Shown here in pieces: positions 28,366-39,580 of a stretch of DNA of 64,000 nucleotides. The stretch spans positions 1-64,000 of the forward strand of contig CANTFK010000781.1 of assembly GCA_947646735.1 (NCBI GenBank), in the 5' to 3' direction. This stretch comes from Peronospora farinosa. Lineage: Eukaryota > Oomycota > Peronosporomycetes > Peronosporales > Peronosporaceae. Under the pieces are notes generated by a model. The model searched no databases. It had not been told where the DNA came from and saw only the letters and a program-made list of their open reading frames with translations. A program made the translations under genes and the position numbers. The number at the start of each line of letters is the position of its first letter. Position 1 is the first letter of the stretch.

Positions 28366-30522
28366 ATGTGGAATCAAGTATTGCGGCGCATTGTGCACGC
28401 GGAGGAGCGACAGCAGGAGGACCGTCGTCGACAGCAACTAGCACACGCAGCTTCCGCTGCGTCTTCTGCATCGACCAGTGCTAGTTTAAGCTCTCACCTT
28501 TCCGTAGAAGCTTCACAATCTTTACTAGAAGACGAGAAGTCTCAGACTGGAGGACGTTTTGTCGCTTCTAGTGAAAAAAACAAAGTGCTGGAGCCTACAA
28601 AGGCCGTAGAAAAAGATGGAGATGACAAGGAAGGTGCTGATTATCTGCAGAAACATTTGCTGTCGCGTCCGACGTCGTCGTGGAGCTGCCTTGAGGACAC
28701 TCAGCAGGCCAATTGCTTGGCGTTGAACACGTCATACACGCTCATGGCGGTGGGTGAACGTGATGGACGTGTGACGATATGGGACAACACGACCATTCGT
28801 GTAATTACACGGGAATTGGATCCGACGCTTATTGCACTTCCGACGGTAGAATCGATTAAAGATGCCGACAAATTGAATGGACAGGAGAAAGAGACGGTCA
28901 AGACAAAGAGTGGAGAAAAGAAAAAGAACGAGACAAGCTTAGGAAATGATGAGCGGGTAGTGAAGAAGGATGACACGTCGGTGGAAGATGAAGGAGAAGA
29001 AAGGACGGACGATGTAGTGTCAGTCGAGGAAGACGTGGCGACGGAGGAAGAGGAAAAAGTCGACGCAGATGAGGACAAGACTCTAGAGACGACGATAGAG
29101 GATGAAGGAGATACGGTAGAAGGAGGAGCTGTATTGACGCTGGCAGATCTTCGAGTAGTGAGGACGGCACTAAAGGTGGTGTCTCAGTGTTGTTGGTCCT
29201 GCGATTCTCGGTGGCTTTTTGCTGGATGTGAGGAGAAATCGACACGACGAGCGAGGTTGTGTGTCTGGAACGTGGAAGCAGCGACGCTTGTTTCAGCGTT
29301 TAAATTTGATGGTACAATCACCTCGTTAAGTGCCCACCCTCTTGACCCGAAGATGGTACTCGTGAGTTATTGGAACTCGCGCCCAGTGCTGCTGAATATC
29401 GTCTCCGGTGAACGTACAGTACTGGAAAGTGTGCCACTGGAAAATGCAGAGATTACCCAGTCAACGCCTCAAAGCAACTCACGGCACCCTGTGCTTGCTT
29501 CTTGCGCGCGATACGGACATTCAGGGAAGCGCATCTACTGTGCTACGTCGAAATCGACACTTGCCGTGTTGGACGCTGTTACTTTGCAGTGTCTTGACAG
29601 TTTTAAGCTGAATGTAACCATCCAGTTCGTGGACGTTTGTGTGAACTTGCGTGAGACGGCAGTGCTACTTACAAGCTCGAAAGGTATTCACGAGTTTGTC
29701 ATGAACCCTGCCGTGAAACCAGCCACTTCGAAGAATGTTCAAGACGTTAAGTCTATTATGGCAGCGGAGGAGCACCCACTTGGACTGCGCGAGGTGGCAC
29801 TGCATTCAACTGGTGCAGTGCGCGCACCTTGGGCAGTTTGCTGCTTTAGTGGCGGTGAGGAGTTTGTGGTTGGTACACCTGTAGTGCGTCATCGGCACGT
29901 AGGTGAGAACGGCTTGTTTACGTGGCATCGAGCCTCCACTCTTGGCAAGACAACGGGTCAACACAACGTTGGGGTAAAAGATGGTGTATTGACGCTGACT
30001 TGGGATCGATTGAGACAGAGTGTGATTGCTGTCTCTACCAGCGGAGCTCTGCACGTGCTTGAGGAGAAATTTACGACAACGTGGCCAGGAGCGATGTATC
30101 CTGCAGGTTTCCGTCTTATCACCGACAATGAACTGCACTTAGACGTGCTCGATCGTGACGTCGAAGAGCGAAAAATTGAGAAGGAGAAACTCACTGAAGC
30201 GGCAAAGCATACTCCAGTTGATGTGTTCACTGTAATGAACTTGCGTTCGGAGTTTCAAGGTGAATGCGATTTTGCTGGTGCATTTCTTTCCGAGAGCTCG
30301 TTTGATAAACTGTGCTACATTCCAGCCATTCCTATTGCTCATTACCATCGCCGACATCTACACCAACATCATGAAGGAGCCTTTGACGAAGATAGGCATT
30401 TTGGTCTCGGGCAGAGCGTTTTTGAGCCGCTCAAGGATGCAATGGACAAGCAAAAGAAGGGGAACGCTCGAAAACTGAGCAGTGGCGGCATCAACAGGAA
30501 CCTGAAGCGGCGGCGCAAATAA
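28366..30522 (+). CDS. RBBP5: RBBP5/Swd1-like WD40 subunit of COMPASS histone H3K4 methyltransferase
   Basis: 718 residues from ATG 28366, one exon. After an Ala/Ser/Gln-rich N-terminus comes a WD40 propeller: CLALNTSYTLMAVGERDGRV, VVSQCCWSCDSRWLFAGCEE, LCVWNVEAATLVSAFKFDGT, HPLDPKMVLVSYWNSRPVLL, GHSGKRIYCATSKSTLAVLD. The C-terminal WPGAMYPAGFRLITDNELHL matches the RBBP5 anchor/hinge region (WPGPMYPPGF in relatives). A long acidic insertion (about residues 165-255, rich in Glu/Asp/Lys/Thr) splits the propeller between the first and second blades, an unusual elaboration. RBBP5 binds SET1/MLL and ASH2L to stimulate H3K4 methylation. Confidence 0.87.
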   Translation: MWNQVLRRIVHAEERQQEDRRRQQLAHAASAASSASTSASLSSHLSVEASQSLLEDEKSQTGGRFVASSEKNKVLEPTKAVEKDGDDKEGADYLQKHLLSRPTSSWSCLEDTQQANCLALNTSYTLMAVGERDGRVTIWDNTTIRVITRELDPTLIALPTVESIKDADKLNGQEKETVKTKSGEKKKNETSLGNDERVVKKDDTSVEDEGEERTDDVVSVEEDVATEEEEKVDADEDKTLETTIEDEGDTVEGGAVLTLADLRVVRTALKVVSQCCWSCDSRWLFAGCEEKSTRRARLCVWNVEAATLVSAFKFDGTITSLSAHPLDPKMVLVSYWNSRPVLLNIVSGERTVLESVPLENAEITQSTPQSNSRHPVLASCARYGHSGKRIYCATSKSTLAVLDAVTLQCLDSFKLNVTIQFVDVCVNLRETAVLLTSSKGIHEFVMNPAVKPATSKNVQDVKSIMAAEEHPLGLREVALHSTGAVRAPWAVCCFSGGEEFVVGTPVVRHRHVGENGLFTWHRASTLGKTTGQHNVGVKDGVLTLTWDRLRQSVIAVSTSGALHVLEEKFTTTWPGAMYPAGFRLITDNELHLDVLDRDVEERKIEKEKLTEAAKHTPVDVFTVMNLRSEFQGECDFAGAFLSESSFDKLCYIPAIPIAHYHRRHLHQHHEGAFDEDRHFGLGQSVFEPLKDAMDKQKKGNARKLSSGGINRNLKRRRK

Positions 30523-30618
30523 ATGACAGCTAGAGTTGTATTTACTACGCTCTTGGAGCTGAGCGTGAGGCAGGTAATTTATGAAATGATGTCAAATTGA
30601 CTTCCGTCTGCCTATACA

Positions 30619-31624
30619 ATGGTGTTTCGTTCGACAGCAGCGCTAGTTTGTGGTCTGCTCTATTTTCGGGCATCAACCACCGCGGAGACACCGAAGGAGA
30701 TGCGGCTCAATGTGCCCCATGTTCCTGCTGGGGTGTTCTTGGGCTACGAAGCACTGTCGAAGGCGTACAATGCGTCAGCGCGCAGCAGCACGAACACCAT
30801 TGTTAAGGGTTTAAGGAAGATGTCTTCAAGTCTAATTCCTGTTGGGACATCCTTTCGTCTCGTTGAAGCATCATGGGAAACAAGAGCTTGCACTGTCCTC
30901 TGAGAAGCAAGTATAAACACGCAGCACGCGTAAATACTTTAGGCCACGATCATCTTGGCTAGTATTACCGACAATACGGTCGCATATCTCGAAGCACAGT
31001 CACTAGGTCTCATCGCAGTCGGTACCTCTCTCTCTTCGTCTTCAGCTCCTGCATTGGTTGGCGATTTGTGCGCCCGAAACGTTCGCCTTGATTCACTTCA
31101 CTATTACTGGATCAATTATATCCACCGCTTGAAGCGTATGCTCAAGCGTAGGAATACTTCGCCACCGACTTTCAACTGCTCTCATGTCTTACGTCGTTTG
31201 GTAGTGGTAGCACCTTGACGCATTCAAAATCACTGAAAGGATCGAAAGTACCAGACTTGAGCACCGCATGACTTCAGCTAGGACTCGCGGCTCGTACAGG
31301 CACCACAGCACTGGACCGCTTTCGCTTTCGCTTTCTAGGCAGAAAGGTTGCTTGAACTCTGGCGCAACTTCATATGTCTATAAGGCAATAACCTGTACAA
31401 TGAGCCGTGAGCATATCTTCCTTGGAAATTGCAGCCAGGAAAACTTAAACCATTTTGAGTCTGCATTTCCGGATGCTAGCATCTTCGAGGACTCACCGTC
31501 CTTAGCGCTCGAGTTTCCTACCTTCTGATCCTTGTCCATGCTATGACTGATGAAGCACTTCGTACTGCTTACTTGGCCAATGAATTTGGTTGCTCAAATT
31601 CGGCGCTGGAGATTTCAAAATGAA
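30619..31624 (+). pseudogene. Decayed gene for a secreted protein
   Basis: ATG 30619 opens a plausible signal peptide (MVFRSTAALVCGLLYFRAST) and a 94-residue frame ending at 30903. Protein-like sequence then continues in other frames (for example EAQSLGLIAVGTSLSSSSAP from ~30985, TSFGSGST near 31190, DEALRTAYLANEFGCSNSAL near 31555), interrupted by stops. Splicing could rescue part of it, but I could not build a coherent chain. No family recognised. The remaining stretch to 31855 is empty. Confidence 0.35.
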
Positions 31625-31855
31625 CTATTCGCTGGCCAGCGATGTCAAGAGAATCGAACCGATGGAAGGAAGACGTTCGTTGTCAGAGCGCATGGTGGCT
31701 AAACGCACTTCGTTTTCTATGCTGATCTTGATAGGTCGCAAGTAGGCCGTCTTCGTCTGGCTCAATGGCAACACGTCATGGACTAAACGTGTGGTGCTTG
31801 CCATCGCTAGTGTCGATCACCCCGATTTCAAAATGTAAAAGTCTGCACGAACACA

Positions 31856-34800
31856 CTAGAGCGCAAGCTGTCGAAAGGTATCAGCAAGAGTCATCATCGA
31901 CTGCTGACTAGTCGCGTCTAGATGAATGCCTGCAGCGCGCGTTGACATTTCCAGCATAAAATCGGTAACGTACACTCGCGTGCTGTCGAAGTAGCGACAG
32001 ATCCACGTGGTCCTCTGCAATTGGCTTGTCGACATCTCTCTCGGCTTCGCTTGCTTCAGCAGCTTTGCCTTCTCGTAGCTGTACGTCATACACTTGCGTA
32101 CCAACGCAATGCCAGAACGAGGCTTCTTTCGTCGTCGACTGCCGCTGCAACTAATACCAGTAGATTCATTGCCTCGAAATAAATCTGTTGTCCCATCCAA
32201 ACGAGATTCGTCGTACTCGAGCACAGGAATCACCTGGCTGACAAAGTCTAACATGAGCTCGATCTGCGCTGCCATTACTCGCTCGGCAGCATCACTCTCC
32301 GCGTTGTCGTTGTCATCCATCGGCTCACCTAACGCCTCGATATCTCGCGCTACTTCCTCAACAACCGAGCTAAAGCGCACCTGGACTTCGTTGTAAAAAG
32401 CGTCATCGCCACCGTAGAGCACATCATTCGAGTCTACACCATCAAGACGACCTGGTAGCGATTGCTGCGCCCATAACGCATAGACTTCAGCAAGCATGAG
32501 TAACACGCGCACACGTGCGACACCAGCTTCGAGTCGATGTGACAGCGACGGCGAGTTCCGCGGAATCCATGTCATCCGCTCCAGAACAGCTTTGCGCAGC
32601 GCAGTAATATAATAGAACGCATCTTCGTCGTTCAATGATGGAGCATACACCAATACGCTCATCAACTGACCGACTACTTGCACGACCTCATCGATTTTAT
32701 AGTTGCTACTGATGCCCACCACACCAAACAGTCTGACAGCAGCAGCGTGAGTTGGAGCGCCAAAAGTCAACATTCCCGAATCTGTATCGCAATTGAAGCT
32801 AGGCCGCACAGCACTTAAATCAATATCTGCGAGCATTACGATGGCAGCTTTCACCATTGAGTCCATCTGCGGTATGCAACTCGTTACCAGCGCTACATTT
32901 GCCGCCGAGACCATGAGTTGCAATTTTTCCAACGGCGTATCTATCGATGGAATCGTAACGTGCGCGAATGCTAAGCAGGATTGAATAAAGCTCCGACGCG
33001 CGTGAACACGCTTCTTGCTCCCATTTGCCAGCACAGCCTTACCGCTAATACGCTTGTGAGCGTGCATCGCTAGCCGGAGAACCATCGCTATCAGCAGCAT
33101 CTTGATCTGATCCAGCTTGTAAAATGCGCGACGGCAGTCTGTGTAAAGCATGAGTAACGCTTCCTGTTTCTCAATTTGTGCTCGTTCACTCACAGCAGAG
33201 CTTTCGTTTACGTATCCAAGTCGTGTAATGAAGGCCGATATGTCACGGCTAGCCTCAGCATGCTCTGACACAGTACTGAGTGAGTTAAGCGCATCGTGCA
33301 CGCGACAACAGACAACCAAGAGTGTGTGCGCCACAGCTGCCTCTGGACCAACGACGTGGAGTCGTAAGGTGCCTGAACGGTTGGACGATTTTTTCATGTT
33401 TCCTCCAACAAAAGCTCGCAATACTTTCTTCGCCACATTCACACTCGATTCTCGCTTAAACATGTCCATGATAGTCTACATACAACAGCAGATACGCGTG
33501 AGCGTCGAAAGACTAAGCAGGTCTTACACGCTCGGACACTTACCAAAAATGGTGTAGACGGGATGAGTTTCGAGAAGAACTCGTAATGCTGCTTAGCCCC
33601 GAAAACAGCATTTTCAATAAGGGCACCAAGTAAATTGTACGTTTTTGCTGTAAGCTCCTTGGGTGTTGCTGCGTTAAGGTGGCGAACAACATCCTTAAGG
33701 AGGATGAGGGCCTCGCGGTGCTGTCACCATGAAACACCAACATTAATATCATTTACTATTTGTCGCCCGATATAATGAATAGGTCTATCAGTCGACGTAC
33801 CGAAAAGTGAGCCACAATGAGCTTCATGTAAGCCGCTGCACATTCCATATACTGCGTGATGTCTTCTTGAGAAGTGATCGAAGACCACGAACTGTTTAAA
33901 AACTGCAATTTTCCACCTGACTCATTCTCGGCGATTACAGGCACATTGCTAAGTTGCACTGCAACCAGACTATACAGATGACACTTGGAAACAAGAGATG
34001 GGGAAGATGTGCGAATTAGCTCCAATATTTCGGTGGGCGTCGAGGCGTAAAATTGGGCACCCAAACATTCGCACAAGTGCTTTAACACCATGGAACTGTC
34101 AAAATACTCCTGAGAGTGTGCCAACAGCGAATCGAAGGTGTCCTGGCTGGCACCTGGAGCCGCACATTTGAAAAGCCACTCTACTGCAGGTGAATGAAGC
34201 GCCAGGTACTCTCCATATTCCATTTTGTGCGTACGTAACCAGTGCTCAAGCTTGTGTTGGCGAAACCAATTGAACGCGTAAAAGTAGTCGAACAGGCTGC
34301 TGCTCACTACAATAGTCTGATCAGCTGGCAAAGAGGTACCTAGCAGCTCCGAACTGGTTAACGATAGATATAGGCGTGCGTACAACGCAACCATTGGCTC
34401 ACCAACACCTCTAACGATTGGCATGGAATAAGGAAAGTAACGCAGCATTAGACACAATTACACATGCAGGCCAAAAACAATAGCAGAGGATTATATACTT
34501 GATCATGTTTGATAGCCGTGCTACAATTTGCGGATACTCGCCATCACAAAGAAAGCGATAACACCCAAGCAATGCAACCTCGATGTAACTATACAGACAT
34601 AACAGTTAAGCAGCATAACTAAATGCCAGCAAAGTTTTCATAAAACAAACAGCAACGTACATTCGAGGAAGAAGTTCTCGAATGCAAGCCGATTTGTAAA
34701 ACCAATTGCGACACGTTTCAGTCGCTTGGACATTAATGTCCGAGCTCGTAAAGTGTTCTCCTAGTACTTCTGGAAGAGGCAGGCCATTTTCGTCCTCAGA

Positions 34801-35664
34801 CGCTCGTGCATGAATACGATCAAACACAAGCTTTCCAAACGTATCCAGTACTTCACTCACCAACACAAACACGCATGGGTACAACTGAGGTGCTGTGTGA
34901 ATATCTGCAAGCAATTTCACACACTTGATTGCAATACGTAGTGCCTCAACTTTATAATTGTGTTCCCAGCTAGTAACTAATTTCTTTTGCATTTCTTTTA
35001 CTTTAGCCACATATTGACTTTGAGAAATTTCAATTGTTTCTTCGTCTTGTCCCGACAAAGACCGATTTTTCTCAGGTCCACGATCCAACTGTTCCAACCT
35101 TGTACGTGTTTTCTTAATCACTGATGCCTCTACAAGGTCATCCTTCATCTGATACTCACTTTTTGGTACACATAAGATTTCATTCTCCAGCTCATTCACT
35201 TCAAACATACTCGCTTTAATTTTAAACGTATGGTCAGCATATTTCGCCAATAGACGGTCCGTATGCTCTTTCCACTTGTGTTTGACTGTACTTGGTATTA
35301 CTATTGGAATCGAATGAACGAAATCAATTGACGTCGATACATTCACGTCTGGAAACTCGGAATGCGTCATTTTTCCGGCAGTTGACGACGAGAGAGCACC
35401 CAGAGGATCCATATCTCCATCTTGTAGCACCACAAGCTCCATTGACGCTCCACTACCGCTTTTTTTGCTCGATAACGAGTCATTAAACGTACAAGACGGA
35501 GAAGCCGATGGAAGTGTCAGATTTACCGGTTTCAAGCTGGAATTAGACGTCACAATAGCTAATGGATGTGATTCTTTGGTTAATAAAACATGTAGTGGTA
35601 GATTACGACGTGACTGAGGCACTTGACGCTCTCCCACGCGCCATTTAACGACCTGGGACGTCAT
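31856..35664 (-). CDS. VPS35L: VPS35L (C16orf62), core subunit of the Retriever complex
   Basis: Five exons: 35664-34661, 34588-34499, 34410-33801, 33720-33544 and 33475-31856; phases 2, 2, 0, 0 all agree; 1166 residues. Family matches across the length: the [17 protein letters not shown]-terminal segment, [30 protein letters not shown], a short exon encoding [43 protein letters not shown] joined across intron 3, [13 protein letters not shown] across intron 4, and KVDSNDSLYGG-like [15 protein letters not shown]. It forms Retriever with VPS26C and VPS29 for endosome-to-surface recycling. An upstream in-frame ATG at 35724 would add 20 residues. Confidence 0.9.
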
Positions 35665-36026
35665 CGGAAGCTCGTGGTCTGTTTTTGTTATTGTCAATCT
35701 AGAAATGGAAGAAATAGAGCGCAATGATTGGTTATAAATAAAACCTCGTTTCGACCAATGAAAACGTTTTCATTTAGACGCTCAAGTCCCTGCCAAGCAT
35801 CACACGGTCGAGGTGAAGGAAGTTCGATACGTCGCCGTGACGCCGGTAATAGATCCTATTTGCTTTATCGATAGGGTATTTGCATAGAAGAGGTACATTC
35901 ATACGCAATATGACGTGAAAATTCTCTTCGTTTCTAACTAAAAACAGTAAATTTGCTGTAAGATCTTACTCTATTACTTGTGCTGCAATCATTTAGAGAC
36001 ACTTTCTACCCTATACAAAGTACAAG
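35665..36026. promoter_or_regulatory. Divergent promoter VPS35L / NUP54 with CCAAT boxes
   Basis: 362 bp between chosen starts. ATTGG at 35727-35731 and CCAAT at 35755-35759 face each other 28 bp apart, nearer VPS35L. The palindrome-like GAAAACGTTTTC follows at about 35761-35772. No other gene. Confidence 0.4.
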
Positions 36027-37809
36027 ATGTTTGGCGCGACTACAGGATCGACGCAGCCAGCGGCTACTGGCTTTAACTTTGGCGGAGGGGCAGCTGCAAC
36101 ACCTTCTAGTGGGTTCAGTTTTGGTGCCACGCCAGCGAAGACTACAGGGTTCGGTTTTGGGGGAGCTGCGACGTCTTCGGCCCCTTCCACTGGCTCGACG
36201 GGGTTTAGTTTTGGAGCGACGCCCGCTACGGCTCCTGCTACTTCCAGTGGCTTTTCTTTTGGTGCTACGCCTGCTGCAGCTCCTGCTACTTCCAGTGGCT
36301 TTTCCTTTGGTGCTACGCCTGCTGCAGCTCCTGCTACTTCTAGTGGCTTTTCCTTTGGTGCTACGCCCGCTGCGGCTCCTGCTGCTTCTAGTGGCTTTTC
36401 CTTTGGTGCTACGCCTGTTGCGGCACCGGCTGCATCATCTAGTGGCTTTTCCTTTGGAGCTACGCCTGCTGCGGCTCCTGCTGCTGCTCCTAGTACTGGA
36501 TTCAGTTTTGGAGGTACCAGTGCAGTTCCGTCTGTTGGTGGTGGTGGCAGCTTTAATTTTGGTGGAACGGCTGCACCTGCTGCATCATCTAGTGGATTTA
36601 ACTTTGGTGGGACAAGTGCAGCCCCGGCTGCTGCTAACTCTGGTTTTAACTTGGGTGCCACGGCGCCAGCTACTAGCACAGCACCATCGTTTGGATTTGG
36701 TGCCACTTCTGTTGCAAAACCTGCACTTTTTGGACAGCAGCCTTCAGCCACTAGCACCACCACGACGGGATTTGGAGGTGGCTTTGGAGCAACTACAGGC
36801 ACTGGGTTCGGGTTCGGCACAGGGAATGGTACTACTGGAACTGGCACAGGCACAACAGGGTCGTGGAATTTCGGCGGTAATGGTTTCGGCACTGCAACAC
36901 CTGGCGCAGCGCCTTCTAGCCTTGTTGCTGCCTCAACTGCTCCAGCTCCGATCATCCTGGGTGCAGATGCCTCTGTTGCTCAGCTGAACACAGTCAAGGC
37001 TGCATACCAGGATCTTACTCAGTCACGCTTCAAGTTTCTCATGTACAACACTGTTGATCCGACGCAGCGACATTTGTACGTTCGACCACCATACATCAGT
37101 GAACGCTTGTGGAATCAGGCAGAGCTGGACAACCCAGATCCGCTTAACTGCACACCTGTCCCTATCTTGGGTTTTGATAATCTGCTCAAGCGTATTAAGG
37201 CGCAACAGGAGCATGCGGAGAAGTACAACAAGTACACGGATGACCTACGAGCACAACTTAATGAGATGGACAAACACACGCGGGCGACAGAGGAAAAGCT
37301 TGAAAAATGCCGCCACGAGCATGTGCAGCTCTTTCACGCGCTAGTAAAGGTCATGCGAGACATTGAGCTTTTACAGAATTACGGCAAGCCACTTCAACGC
37401 GAAGAGATGCAGCTGGCGTACGTTGATGTCGGTCATGCGATCGCATTTAGCACTTGAGGCTAATTTAATGTCTTTACGTCTTGGTTGATCTACACAGGAT
37501 GATGTTGAAGAAGCTTCAGACACTGTTGGACTCGCCAGGTCAGTACAAAGCACGGCTGAATGATGCTGTCTCACTTCAGCGTGTTCAGAAAACGGCACTA
37601 CCTCCTCCGACAAATCAACTCAGCCCGCAAGACCTGCAGCGACTCTATGAGGTGCGTATGATGATGTCCTAATACTGGGAAACATGTTGACACGTGCTTG
37701 CATTTCACAGCTTATGAACAAACAGAGACAGGGACTGGAACACCTGACAAACATTGTCAACGATGACCTCGCGGACATTGAGCTCATTAAGGAAACCTGG
37801 CGACGATAG
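36027..37809 (+). CDS. NUP54: FG-nucleoporin NUP54
   Basis: Three exons: 36027-37417, 37498-37651 and 37711-37809, phases 2 and 0; 547 residues. N-terminal ~300 residues are FG repeats (GFSFGATP, GFNFGGTS), with a 16-residue GFSFGATPAAAPATSS unit repeated in tandem. The C-terminal alpha/beta and coiled-coil region carries the NUP54 signature FKFLMYNTVDPTQRHLYVRP and VPILGFDNLLKRIKAQQEHA, and ends with a short helix (GLEHLTNIVNDDLADIELIK). It forms the NUP62-NUP58-NUP54 central-channel complex of the nuclear pore, gating transport. Confidence 0.93.
36230..36500 (+). repeat. Tandem FG-repeat array in NUP54
   Basis: Near-identical ~48-nt units encoding SGFSFGATPAAAPA(T/A)S, five to six copies; synonymous differences only in most units, so recent duplication or conversion. 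Confidence 0.85.
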
Positions 37810-38132
37810 GCAGATCGCATTCGATCATCCATCCTGCCATCTTGTGCACACTTGCGTCGCATCGCGCTAATAAATGACGAAAGTCGTAGCTTTTTGCCAT
37901 CGACATGTTCATTGTCTTTGTGTCGTACCCCATGACTGCATCAGTGCACAAGAATGACATAGACAACGCAGTGAAGCGCGAGAGAGATAGAAGAAGCAAA
38001 CATGCATGCATGTTCATGAAAAGTTACCAGACTGTGTTTGTTTTTTCTCTGAATATGTAACTTCTGTCTTCATGCTTATGCATGCCCAACACCATCATGT
38101 GATGAAATTATCAAAGCCTCAAGATCTCAAAT
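37810..38132. other. Convergent 3' spacer
   Basis: Between the NUP54 stop and the next gene's stop; nothing recognised. Confidence 0.4.
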
Positions 38133-38509
38133 CTAGTGGTACGGGTCCACGTCACCGTACGTCTCAATGACCAGAGGGGCTTCATCGAACTGGTGAAGAG
38201 GAGGGGGTGACGATAGACACCACTCCAGCGTCTGATGGACTTCCGGAATCACAACCTGAGGGTCTTCAGTGGGCGTGTTTTGCTCAGGGACACCATACAC
38301 TTTGCCGTCGGTGGAGAACCGAGCGATAGCGGGACGAATAGCGGCCGTAGTGTTTACTATAGAAAAGAAGTACAAGATGAGACAAAGAGCACGAGATTGA
38401 AGCCAATTTTGCTCAGTTTAGAGCAAATGGAACGTGAAAAGAGAGAGGGGGAAGAGAACGTTGACATACCGGTCTTTAGAGCACGCATGGAGTGGCGAAT
38501 AAGGCTCAT
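38133..38509 (-). CDS. Small mitochondrial-type protein, 87 residues
   Basis: Two exons, 38509-38470 and 38356-38133, phase 1, intron 113 nt (gtatgt...ctatag). N-terminus MSLIRHSMRALKTVNTTAAI followed by RPAIARFSTDGKVYG looks like a cleavable mitochondrial presequence (Arg/Ser/Ala-rich, RFST near a likely cleavage site). The mature part has LEWCLSSPPPLHQFDEAPLV and ends in GDVDPYH. The length, presequence and soluble acidic mature part fit an accessory subunit of a respiratory complex, but I cannot name the family. Confidence 0.6.
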
Positions 38510-39580
38510 TATGCAAGAAGTAGGGGCTCGTTTCTCGTGGTTTCTTGATTCCGAGGAGCTCTTTCAGGACTGGTAGGAGGAGGAGAAGTCCCTTATTACG
38601 CAACTATTTTGTAAGTATAATGCGCTTAGAAGAGCTATTGTACACCCTTATTGGGAAACTAACTGTAGTAACGTCGTCCGGGGACAGTAGCTGTCGGTGG
38701 CGCGATGAGACTTGCCTGTCACCAAACAGCATGTAATATGCTATGGAACCGAAGGTGTCCGATTCGTTACTGGTAGTAGATGAAGTACTTTAAATGGTCT
38801 TTAAGCAAAAGTAAAAATGAGGATAGAGAGATATCAATTGGCATAAAGAGAACCGATGCATCAAGATCGACTCTTTCCCATTGCCAAAGGATTTGACAAG
38901 TGACCAAACAGCGGCTGCAAAATGCGATTGTTGAATGGCATGACATCGCTGGATTGTCATGTCAGTGTCACTGTTGGCTACATTTTAACGAATGTCATCA
39001 TTATCCAGTCTCAAACCATTAGTTAACCATCTCACAGTAGGGTCGACTCTCAATTATAGTGTGGCAACTGGATACTTCTGTGGACCGTGACGTTCCGGCA
39101 AAGGCCTTGCAGTAGTGCTACTTTTAGTAGTGCTCCTTACTCTTTTTACATTAGGATTGCATGCCTCGTTTGACATACTGCCAGAGCACATGCAAGCCAT
39201 CTTATAAAGCCACCATTTTACCTCGAGACTACGCACCTAAGCGTTTCGTAAGAAACTTAACCATATATGGGATTTACTATGCTAACATAGAGATGTGAAG
39301 TATACAAGTACTCGTTGAGTTCGCGTATATGACAGTACACCAAACGCCAGCTCAAATTCCTCCAATCAAAACTCGTCACTGATGAATATTTCCACCAATC
39401 CTAGAAGCCACTCATTTCAAGCCTCAGATAAACCTCGGTAAGAAACCGGTTGTGCCAAGGGTTTTCCGTATTTTGTCGAATGGCCGCGCTTCGCCACTCA
39501 TTATTGGATTTTAATTCGCAACGGCGTTCAACGACAGGAAGAAAACCCCCTCCTACTAAAAGCTACTTCGAGCAGCAGTC
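38510..39580. other. Gene-free kilobase
   Basis: No convincing frame on either strand. Near the end, ACTCATTATTGGATTTTAA (39495-39513) loosely resembles the oomycete Inr element and may serve the gene at 39581. Confidence 0.4.

Noticed and set aside
28701..29245. Ser-rich minus-strand frames
   Set aside because: Antisense of the acidic insertion in RBBP5.
35980..36987. 335-residue Leu/Arg-rich frame on the plus strand, and a Pro/Ala frame at 36011-36955 on the minus strand
   Set aside because: Both are shadows of the repetitive FG coding of NUP54; low complexity, no independent signals.
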